Under the pieces are notes generated by a model. It made no database searches. It saw nothing but the letters and a program-made list of their open reading frames with translations, and was not told the DNA's origin. The position numbers and the translations under genes are program-made. A stretch of 64,000 bases of DNA from Actinomycetota bacterium (GTDB lineage Bacteria; Actinomycetota; Actinomycetes; Streptosporangiales; Streptosporangiaceae): assembly GCA_027314515.1 (NCBI GenBank), contig DAHVAR010000181.1, positions 1 to 64,000 on the forward strand. Reading direction: 5' to 3'. Below are positions 17,311 to 24,839 of the stretch, piece by piece (the stretch's first letter is position 1; the number at the start of each line of letters is the position of its first letter).

Positions 17311-18186
17311 ATGACAGCGGCGCCGATGACGGTCCGCATCTGCTACCTGTACCCGAGACTGCTGAGCGTCGCGGGTGACAGGGGCAACCTGTTCGCCCTC
17401 ATGCAGCGCTGCGCCTGGCGAGGGATCCGCTACAGCGTGACCGAGGCCGATGCCGGGGTCGTCCCTGACTTCGCGGAGGCCGACCTGATCCTGTTGCACG
17501 GCGGCCAGGATCGCGAGATGACGGCCGCCGCGCAGGACCTCGCGGCGAAGTCCGGCCCGCTGCGAGAAGCGATCGAGTCCGATGCCGTCGTCCTGGCCGT
17601 CTGCGCCGGTTACCAGCTCCTGGGCCGGTACTACGCCCCGCCGGAAGGACCGCCCATCCACGGCCTCGGAGTGCTGGACGTGGTGACCGAGGGCGGCCCG
17701 AAACGATTCATCGGCCACGTGGCGGTGCATTGCGATCTTTCTCCCGGCAGGCAGCATCAGCTGGCCGGGTTCGAGAATCACAGCGGGCGCACCTATCTGG
17801 GCGGCAACGTCAGGCCGCTGGGAAGGGTGCTGGCCGGCTCCGGCAACAACGGCGAAGACGGCACCGAAGGCGCCCGCTACCGCGAGGTGTACGCCACCTA
17901 CCTGCACGGCCCGGTGCTGCCGAAGAACCCGTGGCTGGCCGATCACCTGCTGTCCAGGGCGCTAGCGCATCGCTATCAGGACGTCAGCCCGCTTGCCCCG
18001 CTCACCGACCGGGCGGAGGTGCAGGCGCACGGGGCCGCGCTCCGGCTTGCCCGGCGGCCGGCCGGGCGGTGGCGGGCAGCCGCGGCCGCCGTATCCCGGA
18101 TCGGGCCGCCAGCGCGGATGCCAGCGACGCGGCCGGACAGAGGCGCCAGCACTACAGACAAGGCGACAGGGTGGACTTCTCGCTGA
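17311..18186 (+). CDS. GatD-like glutamine amidotransferase, partner of the MurT-like protein
   Basis: 291 residues. Class I (triad) glutaminase resembling GatD/CobQ: nucleophile in VLAVCAGYQLLG (Cys 98), GFENHSGRTYLGG, and catalytic His in YATYLHGPVLPKNP. It begins 4 bases after the MurT-like gene, in the usual murT-gatD order. GatD releases ammonia from glutamine and passes it to the ligase partner. About 60 residues at the C-terminus are Ala/Arg-rich low complexity and exceed the normal GatD length of roughly 240. This tail overlaps the next gene start by 16 bp. Confidence 0.82.
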   Translation: MTAAPMTVRICYLYPRLLSVAGDRGNLFALMQRCAWRGIRYSVTEADAGVVPDFAEADLILLHGGQDREMTAAAQDLAAKSGPLREAIESDAVVLAVCAGYQLLGRYYAPPEGPPIHGLGVLDVVTEGGPKRFIGHVAVHCDLSPGRQHQLAGFENHSGRTYLGGNVRPLGRVLAGSGNNGEDGTEGARYREVYATYLHGPVLPKNPWLADHLLSRALAHRYQDVSPLAPLTDRAEVQAHGAALRLARRPAGRWRAAAAAVSRIGPPARMPATRPDRGASTTDKATGWTSR

Positions 18187-19316
18187 GCGCGCAGCAGCGC
18201 GAACTGACGGAGGCGGCGACCGCATTCGCCCGGAAGGAACTCAACCAGGATCTGGCCAAGCGAGACGAGGCCGGAGAGTTCCCGCGGGACGCCTGGCGGG
18301 CATGTGCCAAGTTCGGTGTCCAGGGCCTGCCCGTACCTGCCGAGCTGGGCGGCGCCGGCTGCGACGTCCTCACCACGGCGCTTGTCATGGAAGCCCTCGG
18401 CTACGGCTGCCAGGACAACGGGCTGCTTTTCTCGCTCAACGCGCAGATGTGGAGCGTCGAACTGCCGCTGGTCATCTTCGGCACCGCAGCCCAGCGGCAG
18501 GCCTACCTGCCCGGCCTGGTGTCCGGTGACATCATCGGCGGGCACGCGATGACGGAGCCCGGCACCGGTTCCGATGCCCTGCACCTGCGATCACGGGCCG
18601 AGCGCCGCGGCGATCACTACCTGCTGACCGGGGCCAAGCAGTACATCACGAACGCTCCGGTCGCCGATGTGCTGCTGTTCTACGCCCAGCTGGCGGACCG
18701 TCCCGGATTGACCGGGCTATCCGCGTTCCTGGTCGACGCCCGGGCACCCGGCGTCGAGATAACCGGCGGCTCCGACAAGATGGGCCTGCGGACCTCGCCG
18801 ATGGGCGAGATAGCGCTGACCGACTGCCTCGTTCCGGCCGAGAACCGGCTGGGACCTGAAGGCGCGGGGATGGCCATCTTCAACTCCTCCATGGAGTGGG
18901 AGCGAAGCTGCCTGTTCGCCAGCGCTGTCGGCGCCATGCGCCGGCAACTCGACGCGTGCGTGGAGTACGCGAACTCCAGGGAGCAGTTCGGCCAGCCCAT
19001 CGGGAAGTTCCAGGCCGTGGCCGGAATGCTGGCCGACATGTACGTGCGCCTGGAGGCGGCGAAGCTGCTGATCTACCGGGTCGCCTGGCTCAAGCAGCAG
19101 GGCAAGTCCGCTCCGGCCGAGGCGGCCGCCGCCAAGCTCTTCACCAGCGAAGCATGGGTGGCCTCCAGCCGCGATGCGATCCAGGCTCACGGCGCCTGGG
19201 GCTACCTGAAGGAGGCCGGGGTTGAGCGCGATCTCCGGGACGCGATCGCCAGCACCATCTACTCGGGAACCTCGGAGATCCAGCGGGTGATACTCGCCCG
19301 GATGCTCGGCCTATGA
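18171..19316 (+). CDS. acyl-CoA dehydrogenase family flavoprotein, probable prolyl-carrier-protein dehydrogenase
   Basis: 381 residues from GTG 18171. Full acyl-CoA dehydrogenase layout: helical N-terminus, FAD-binding MTEPGTGSD and ITNAPVADV segments, and C-terminal QIHG-like IQAHGAWGY. The features SSMEWER, REQFGQPIGKFQAV and the ending IYSGTSEIQRVILARMLGL closely resemble the flavoenzymes that oxidise prolyl-S-PCP to pyrrolyl-S-PCP (PltE, RedW and CloN3 types). An adenylation enzyme and a carrier protein follow directly, the same trio as in pyoluteorin, prodigiosin and clorobiocin pathways. Assignment to proline is inference; other carrier-bound amino acids are possible. Confidence 0.75.
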   Translation: MDFSLSAQQRELTEAATAFARKELNQDLAKRDEAGEFPRDAWRACAKFGVQGLPVPAELGGAGCDVLTTALVMEALGYGCQDNGLLFSLNAQMWSVELPLVIFGTAAQRQAYLPGLVSGDIIGGHAMTEPGTGSDALHLRSRAERRGDHYLLTGAKQYITNAPVADVLLFYAQLADRPGLTGLSAFLVDARAPGVEITGGSDKMGLRTSPMGEIALTDCLVPAENRLGPEGAGMAIFNSSMEWERSCLFASAVGAMRRQLDACVEYANSREQFGQPIGKFQAVAGMLADMYVRLEAAKLLIYRVAWLKQQGKSAPAEAAAAKLFTSEAWVASSRDAIQAHGAWGYLKEAGVERDLRDAIASTIYSGTSEIQRVILARMLGL

Positions 19317-19377
19317 GCCGCCAGGACAGCCGGCGCAGCGCCACGGCGCATTCAGCGCATTCGGAAAGGGAACAGCG

Positions 19378-20970
19378 ATGGCATATCTGCTTCACCGCCT
19401 GCTGACTGATGCGGCGGCCCGGCAGCCGCGACGGCCGGCGATAGCGGCCAGCGGCTGCGTGCTCACCTACCAGGAGCTGGACCAGCTGAGCAACAAGGTG
19501 GCCCGCGCGCTGCTCCGGCTGGGCGTGTCACCCGGCGACCGGGTGGGAGTGCTCGCCCCCAAGTCGGCTGCGTCGGTCATCGGGATATACGGCGCACTGA
19601 AGGCCGGCGCGTGCTACGTGCCGCTCGACCCGAAGGCACCCGACCAGCGGCTCAGCTATGTCGCGGCGGACAGCGGCATGACCGTCATCATCGCGGACGA
19701 GGCGCGGGCACCGCACGCTGCGGCCCTGGCCAGCCGCGTTCGCCAGGCGCGCGGCGTCCTGGTGGCCGGCGTTCCCGGCAGCCAGGACGGCGCGCAGGCC
19801 GGGCCGTCCACGGACCAGGGCGCGGCCGTTCTGCCGTGGAGCGCGGTGGCCGCGGAATCAGCCGCGCCGTTGCCGGACCACGCGATCGAGACCGACCTCG
19901 CCTACATCCTGTACACCTCGGGGTCGACCGGGATGCCGAAGGGCGTGATGATCTCCCACCGCAACTCGCTCTCCTTCGTCGAGTGGTCAGCCGCCGCTGC
20001 CGGGCTCAGCGACCGGGACCGCGTCTGCAGTCCAGCCCCGCTCCACTTCGATCTGTCGGTATTCGACCTGTTCGCCAGCTGTCAGGCCGCAGCCTGCCTG
20101 TGCGTGCTGCCCGAGGGGGCGGCAACCTTCCCGGTGTCGATCGCGCGATGGCTCGAAACCGAGCGCATCTCGGTCTGGTACTCGGTGCCATCGGTGCTCA
20201 CGCTGCTCGCCTGCTATGGCGGCCTGCAGCAGTTTGACCTTGCCCACGTGCGGACGGTGATCTTCGCCGGAGAGGTGTTCCCGCCCAGGTACCTGGCAAA
20301 GCTGATGACCGGGCTCCCGCACCCTCGCTACCTGAACTGGTACGGGCCTACCGAGACCAACGTGTGCACGGCGTTCGAGGTGCCGCCGGGCAGTGCCGGC
20401 GCCGGGCCCGTCCCCATCGGCAAGGCCTGCGCCAACACCGAGGTGTTCGGGATCACCGGCGAAGGCCGCCAGGTGTCGCTGCCCGGCGAGATCGGCGAGC
20501 TGTACGTGCGCGGGCCCTCGCTGATGCGCGGGTACTGGGGCCAGCCAGCCAAGACAAGGGAGGTGCTGGTCGCCAGCCCGTTCCGGGCCGAATACGAAGA
20601 GCCCGTGTACCGGACAGGCGACCTGGTCACCCTGGACCAGGCCGGAAACTACCTCTACCTCGGCCGCCGGGACACCATGGTGAAGATTCGCGGCTACCGC
20701 GTCGAACTGGGCGAGGTGGAAGCCGCGCTGTACCGGCATCCGGCCATCAGGGAGGCGGCGGTGGTGCCGGTACCGGACGAACTACTCGGCAACCGCCTGC
20801 GGGCGGTCGTCACCGCCGACGAGCCGGGCAGCCTGGGCCGCCAGAGCGTGCTGGATCACTGCCGGCAATGGCTGCCGAGCTACATGGTCCCCGACCTCGT
20901 CGAGATCCGGCAGGCGCTGCCGAGGACGTCGACCGGCAAGGTCGACCGCGCCGGCCTCGCCAGCGAGTAG
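19378..20970 (+). CDS. stand-alone amino-acid adenylation enzyme, probably proline-activating
   Basis: 530 residues from ATG 19378 with AAAGGGAA upstream. NRPS-type A-domain core motifs are in order: LTYQELD (A1), YILYTSGSTGMPKG (A3), YGPTETNVCT (A5), ELYVRGPSLMRGYW, VYRTGDLV (A7), KIRGYRVELGEVE (A8) and TSTGKVDR with the catalytic Lys (A10). The stretches APLHFDLSVFDLF and LPHPRYLNWYGPTETNVCT are characteristic of free-standing prolyl-AMP ligases such as PltF/RedM. It would load an amino acid, likely L-proline, onto the carrier protein encoded next. No thiolation domain is fused. Confidence 0.8.
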   Translation: MAYLLHRLLTDAAARQPRRPAIAASGCVLTYQELDQLSNKVARALLRLGVSPGDRVGVLAPKSAASVIGIYGALKAGACYVPLDPKAPDQRLSYVAADSGMTVIIADEARAPHAAALASRVRQARGVLVAGVPGSQDGAQAGPSTDQGAAVLPWSAVAAESAAPLPDHAIETDLAYILYTSGSTGMPKGVMISHRNSLSFVEWSAAAAGLSDRDRVCSPAPLHFDLSVFDLFASCQAAACLCVLPEGAATFPVSIARWLETERISVWYSVPSVLTLLACYGGLQQFDLAHVRTVIFAGEVFPPRYLAKLMTGLPHPRYLNWYGPTETNVCTAFEVPPGSAGAGPVPIGKACANTEVFGITGEGRQVSLPGEIGELYVRGPSLMRGYWGQPAKTREVLVASPFRAEYEEPVYRTGDLVTLDQAGNYLYLGRRDTMVKIRGYRVELGEVEAALYRHPAIREAAVVPVPDELLGNRLRAVVTADEPGSLGRQSVLDHCRQWLPSYMVPDLVEIRQALPRTSTGKVDRAGLASE

Positions 20971-21034
20971 CCCCGGCGGCGCGTGCTCGCCGGAACTGAC
21001 GTTCATCACTAAACCAAGGAAGAAAGGCGTCCAC

Positions 21035-21295
21035 GTGGAGACGATCATCAAGGATTACATCAGCCAGGAACTGGTCCGCGACCCCGAGTTGCTGCCCCTG
21101 GCCGACGAGGCATCACTGCTGGACAGTGGCATCCTCGACTCGCTGAGCCTGCTGCAATTGGTGGTCTTCCTGGAGGAGCGCTTCGCGATCACGGTGGGTG
21201 ACGCGGATCTGCTCCCGGAGAATTTCGCCAGCGTCAACACCATCTGCGCGTACCTGCGCGCCAGGGAGCCCGCGAAGCAGGCGGCACATGGGTGA
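21035..21295 (+). CDS. acyl/peptidyl carrier protein
   Basis: 86 residues from GTG 21035, with GGAAGAAAGG upstream. Four-helix carrier protein with the phosphopantetheine site in LLDSGILDSLSLLQLVVFLEE (Ser in the DSL motif). Free-standing carriers of this size with an acidic first half work with stand-alone adenylation enzymes and acyl-CoA-dehydrogenase-type oxidases. It follows the adenylation gene and overlaps the next gene by 8 bp. It probably carries the prolyl/pyrrolyl intermediate. Confidence 0.85.
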   Translation: METIIKDYISQELVRDPELLPLADEASLLDSGILDSLSLLQLVVFLEERFAITVGDADLLPENFASVNTICAYLRAREPAKQAAHG

Positions 21296-22295
21296 CAGCC
21301 GGGAAGGGCGGGTGCTCCGCAAGATAGGCGGCGTGGCCTACTGGGCTGGTGGCGCACCCGTCATGGCCCGGCTGCCGGCTGCCATCGGCTACCGCCTGGC
21401 ATGCTGGCGAGGCGACTGGCTATTCCGGCGGCACGCCGCCGAGCGGACCGAACTGGCAGCCAACCTGCGGCAGGTGCTCGGAAGTCAGCTCAGCCCGGCG
21501 GCAGCGCAGGACGTGACCCGGGAGTGGTTCCGGCTCGCGTCCTGCGAGGCCGTCGACGTGAAACGGCTACGGCACAGCGCGCTACCGCTGCGGCGGCTGG
21601 TCGAGATTCGCGGCCGGGAGCACCTGGAGACGGCACTTGCCGGAGGCAAGGGAGCCATCCTCTGCTCGGCGCACTTCGGATCCTTCGACAGCGCCTTCTC
21701 CCTGCTGAACCCCAGCGGCTATCCGGTCACCACCATCGGGCGCTGGCAGCACAAGTACACGGCGGGCCTGTCCGCCGCGGAGCGGCGGTTCTGGGCCCTG
21801 GTCTACGCCAAGCCGCTGCAACGCCTCCGGCAACGGCCGAACATCGAGCCATGGCCGGGCCACCTCGACGTAGCGGCACGGGCAGCCGCGGTGCTGCGCG
21901 CCAATGAAGTTGTGACGATCTGCATCGACGCACCGCCGCTCGACAGCGACCAGGCACGCGCCGTCGCGGTTCCCTTCCTCGGGGGCCAGGCCAGTCTGTT
22001 GCCAGGGATCGTGACCCTCGCCCAGGTGACGGGAGCGCCGGTGCTGATGACATTCCTGCACCGCTGCGCGGACTACCGGCACCAGGTGCTGGAAATCTCA
22101 GCCCCGTTGCCCACCGGAGGAGACACCGCGACGGCCTTCGCGCGCTGCGCGGCCGAAGTGAGCGCGACTATCACCAGGAGTCCGGCACATTGGCGCTACT
22201 GGGCGAGTACGACGGATCTCGTCACGCTTGGGCTTGTCCCGCCGCTGCGGGACAGATCGGCGGCGGTGGCCAGGTCCGTTGCCGTGGCCAGCTGA
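21288..22295 (+). CDS. LpxL/HtrB-like acyltransferase
   Basis: 335 residues; the ATG at 21288 overlaps the carrier-protein gene. The lysophospholipid/lipid A acyltransferase fold shows an HX4D/E-like active site (SAHFGSFDSAF: His and Asp), with TIGRWQHKY, EVVTICIDAPPLDSD and the substrate strand ITRSPAHWRYW. In actinobacteria the family includes PatA-type mannoside acyltransferases. Here it directly follows a carrier protein, so it may transfer the carrier-bound acyl group (for example pyrrolyl) onto a hydroxyl or amine acceptor, ending the assembly line. That role is inferred from gene order only. Confidence 0.72.
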   Translation: MGDSREGRVLRKIGGVAYWAGGAPVMARLPAAIGYRLACWRGDWLFRRHAAERTELAANLRQVLGSQLSPAAAQDVTREWFRLASCEAVDVKRLRHSALPLRRLVEIRGREHLETALAGGKGAILCSAHFGSFDSAFSLLNPSGYPVTTIGRWQHKYTAGLSAAERRFWALVYAKPLQRLRQRPNIEPWPGHLDVAARAAAVLRANEVVTICIDAPPLDSDQARAVAVPFLGGQASLLPGIVTLAQVTGAPVLMTFLHRCADYRHQVLEISAPLPTGGDTATAFARCAAEVSATITRSPAHWRYWASTTDLVTLGLVPPLRDRSAAVARSVAVAS

Positions 22296-22405
22296 CGGTT
22301 CCGGCGCCGTCCGCGGCCTCCACACCATCGCCCATGGCAGCTACACCGGTACCGCAGCACGGCCGGGTGAACTATCGGCGGACAACGGTAGCCAGGAAGG
22401 GCTCG

Positions 22406-22870
22406 ATGAACGGCAGCGATCTGATCGTAGAGATCCCGTGGCTGTTCTTCGTCGTGTCGCTGGCCGCGATCTTCGTGCGGATCCGCAGGTCACGCGGCCC
22501 GCATCGCCGGCCGCCGCGTGATAGCCAGGCGGTGCAGCCGGCCCCGGATGCGCCGGCTCAGACTCCGCGCCGCTCGCGGACCGGGCCCCGAACGATCAGC
22601 ACGCGGGCGGCGAGCCGTGATCGCCGCCGGCAGCATCCACACGACCTCCACAGCCGTTGCGCTGAGGTGCCACAGCTACCGGCTGAACTGATCCGGGCTG
22701 GCCGCTGTCGCCCCCTCGAGGGCGGCCAGCACAGACAGGCAGGTCAGGCACCGGCCGGGCCCGCGACGATGAAAAGAGGATCACACGATGCCATCAGCGC
22801 TCGCCACGACGTCGCTGTGCGACGGCGGCGCCACCCGGCGAGGCTGGCTGCCCGCCCGGCCGCCCGCTAG
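22406..22870 (+). CDS. possible small membrane protein, unknown function
   Basis: An open frame from ATG 22406 with AGGAAGG about 8 bases upstream would give one membrane helix (IPWLFFVVSLAAIFVRIRR) followed by a long Arg/Pro/His-rich tail that overlaps the next gene in another frame. The first 35 residues look like a genuine short membrane protein. The rest has poor composition and may not be translated as such; a frameshifted or much shorter product is possible. No family is recognised. The roughly 490 bp between 22296 and 22787 contain nothing else that I can support. Confidence 0.3.
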   Translation: MNGSDLIVEIPWLFFVVSLAAIFVRIRRSRGPHRRPPRDSQAVQPAPDAPAQTPRRSRTGPRTISTRAASRDRRRQHPHDLHSRCAEVPQLPAELIRAGRCRPLEGGQHRQAGQAPAGPATMKRGSHDAISARHDVAVRRRRHPARLAARPAAR

Positions 22871-23588
22871 CGGACCAGGAGCCGGCGCCGCCCGGCTGGC
22901 GGGCCGCGGTCCCGCCGCGCCAGGCACCGGCGGCTTGCCTGGCGCCCGCACGGTCCTGGCCGTCACGGCCCGGCCGGGTCCGGAATCGGCGAGCCTCGGC
23001 AGGCTGCTCTACGCCTTCCGCGAAGCGGGCGCCGATCTCGCGCTGCTCTGCCTGACCAGGGGCGAGGCCTCACCGCTCAACTCGACGTGCCGGCCACTCG
23101 AGGCCGTCCGGCCGTGGGAGCTGCAACTGGCTGCCGGGCTGCTGGGCGTCCGGTCGGTCGCGGTGGCCGACTACCCCGACGGCGGGCTCAGCCACTGCCC
23201 CCTGCTGGCCCTCGCCCAGCGGGTACAGCGGGCGATTGACGAGCATGGCCCGGACCTGATCCTGGTGGCGGACCCGGTAGCGGGCGACGCCGATGACGCC
23301 AGGGCTGCCCGCGCGGTGTGCCTGGCGGCCGGCCGGGCCGGGGTAACTGTCGCTGCCCGCACCAGGCCCGGCGCCCGCGGCAGCTGGCCAGTCGACCTCG
23401 GATCGGGGGCCGAAGCCGCCAGGACGGTCCAGCGGTGCGCCGCAACGGCGCATGCCAGCCAGTCCGAGGCCCTGCCCGAGGTGCTCTGCGCTCTGGCTGA
23501 CCTCAGCTCTCGCGAGCACCTTCGCTGGCTGCCGCCCGCCGCGGCCAGGGTGCCGCGCCCGCGGGGGGCACAGAGGTGCCTCAGCTGA
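22788..23588 (+). CDS. LmbE/PIG-L-like protein with degenerate metal site
   Basis: 266 residues from ATG 22788 (AAGAGGA upstream). The fold is recognisable as GlcNAc-PI de-N-acetylase/LmbE: VLAVTA at the first strand, LRYAF-like helix, ADLALLCLTRGEAS, and GPDLILVADPVAGDADDARAARAV. In active members the first strand ends in AHPDDE and the later motif contains HPDH; here these read ARPGPES (about 61-67) and DADDAR. All expected zinc ligands therefore appear lost. The first 50 residues are Gly/Ala/Pro-rich. It is the last gene of the cluster strand and overlaps the GH76 gene end by 8 bp. A non-hydrolytic or structural role is likely. Confidence 0.65.
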   Translation: MPSALATTSLCDGGATRRGWLPARPPASGPGAGAARLAGRGPAAPGTGGLPGARTVLAVTARPGPESASLGRLLYAFREAGADLALLCLTRGEASPLNSTCRPLEAVRPWELQLAAGLLGVRSVAVADYPDGGLSHCPLLALAQRVQRAIDEHGPDLILVADPVAGDADDARAARAVCLAAGRAGVTVAARTRPGARGSWPVDLGSGAEAARTVQRCAATAHASQSEALPEVLCALADLSSREHLRWLPPAAARVPRPRGAQRCLS

Positions 23589-24678
23589 GAGCGGCGATCA
23601 GGGCATCCTCGGCACTTGCCTGACTGTAGGAGGTCCGGCCCGTCAGCGGGCCGGACCAGACCATGCCGAGCTGATGCTGGCAGTCCATGTCGTACGCCTC
23701 GATCGACCGGGCCTGCCTGCGGAAGAAGCCGGCGAACTGGCTCGTCCGCGCAGTGACCGCAAGGACCTTGAGGTCCTGTACGAAAATCCCCTTGAACGAC
23801 TGGCCGTCGCCGCCGGCGCTGCTGCCGCATTCCGCTCCGGTGCAGGGCTCCTGCAGCACGCCATCGAAGGTAAGCCGGCGGATCGCAGCTTTCCCGATGG
23901 CTTCCGCGGTGCGCAGCAGCTCACGCTTCTTCGTCGCGTTGTAAAGCTGGGCCAGGCCGGCCAGCAGCACCCCCTGGTTGTAGCTCCAGGTCGGTTCGTG
24001 ATTGTTCGCGCATTGCGCGGTCAGCCCGTCGTTGATAACGCCAGCGCGGTTGATCATCCCGCTGTGCCTGAACCAGTCCCACTCGGCGGTCGCCCAGCTC
24101 AGGTACTTGGTGTCACCACGGATGCTGTTGTGCAGCCAGGCAGTCAGCTCAAGAAAGAGCTCGTTGGTGATGGCATTCTTGTACGTCCGCGCGGTTGACC
24201 ACCACACCCCGCCCCCGCAGGTGCCAGTCCACGACCGGTGGATGTAGCCGGCGTCGGTTTCCGCCATCGCAAGGTAGGCCCTGTCCCCGGTCATGGTGTA
24301 TGCCTGCAGCCAGGCAAGTCCCCACCAGCCGGTGTCGTCGTTATAGGCGTCTTCGAAGTGGCCGGCCTTGTGGTGGGCGAAGGCCGCCGAGATGACGCGG
24401 CGATACCGGGTGTCGCCGGTAGCCTGCTGGTAGGTCTCCACGGTGGAGAGCGCAACCGCGGCTTGCCACCAGGATTTGCCGATCAGTCCGGTGGCCGGGT
24501 TATACGACCTCATCAGCTCGGCGATGCCCGCTTTCTGCGGGGTCATGGCCGCGCCGCGCGCGCCAGCGGCGGGCCGGTTCACCGAGGTAGCCGGGCCCAT
24601 GGGCGCTAGGGTCACGATAACGATCGCCAGGATGAGTAAACCCGGCCGGCGAGTGAACATACCGACGCGGCCGAGCAT
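23581..24678 (-). CDS. glycoside hydrolase family 76 (alpha-1,6-mannanase-like), exported
   Basis: About 365 residues. A signal anchor (LLILAIVIVTLAPM) follows a short basic N-terminus, so the enzyme is exported or membrane-tethered. The catalytic Asp pair of GH76 appears in AYNDDTGWWGLAW, with further family parts GGGVWWSTARTYKNAITNELF, TWSYNQGVLLAGL and FKGIFVQDL. GH76 enzymes cut alpha-1,6-mannan such as the backbone of fungal mannan or actinobacterial lipomannan. The start is uncertain: ATG 24678, GTG 24687 and ATG 24660 all fit, and the frame stays open to 24792. The AT-rich stretch 24790-24830 is probably the promoter. Confidence 0.82.
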   Translation of the reverse strand: MLGRVGMFTRRPGLLILAIVIVTLAPMGPATSVNRPAAGARGAAMTPQKAGIAELMRSYNPATGLIGKSWWQAAVALSTVETYQQATGDTRYRRVISAAFAHHKAGHFEDAYNDDTGWWGLAWLQAYTMTGDRAYLAMAETDAGYIHRSWTGTCGGGVWWSTARTYKNAITNELFLELTAWLHNSIRGDTKYLSWATAEWDWFRHSGMINRAGVINDGLTAQCANNHEPTWSYNQGVLLAGLAQLYNATKKRELLRTAEAIGKAAIRRLTFDGVLQEPCTGAECGSSAGGDGQSFKGIFVQDLKVLAVTARTSQFAGFFRRQARSIEAYDMDCQHQLGMVWSGPLTGRTSYSQASAEDALIAALS

Positions 24679-24839
24679 CTTCCGCACATCCTCACCTGCT
24701 TCCCGGCGTTCCTTGCGGTTGGGGTGTTCCCGGCGCTTTGTTCGCATAGCAGAGAACGATGCACCATACCCGCAGGCGAGGATCGTTACCAAACTAGTAT
24801 AACTAAATCCGGCAAATCATGATCTGTCTAAATCGGGGT

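Noticed and set aside
22190-22405. Upstream extension of the possible small membrane protein
   Set aside because: It overlaps the end of the acyltransferase gene in another frame and has no ribosome site; ATG 22406 is the only plausible start.
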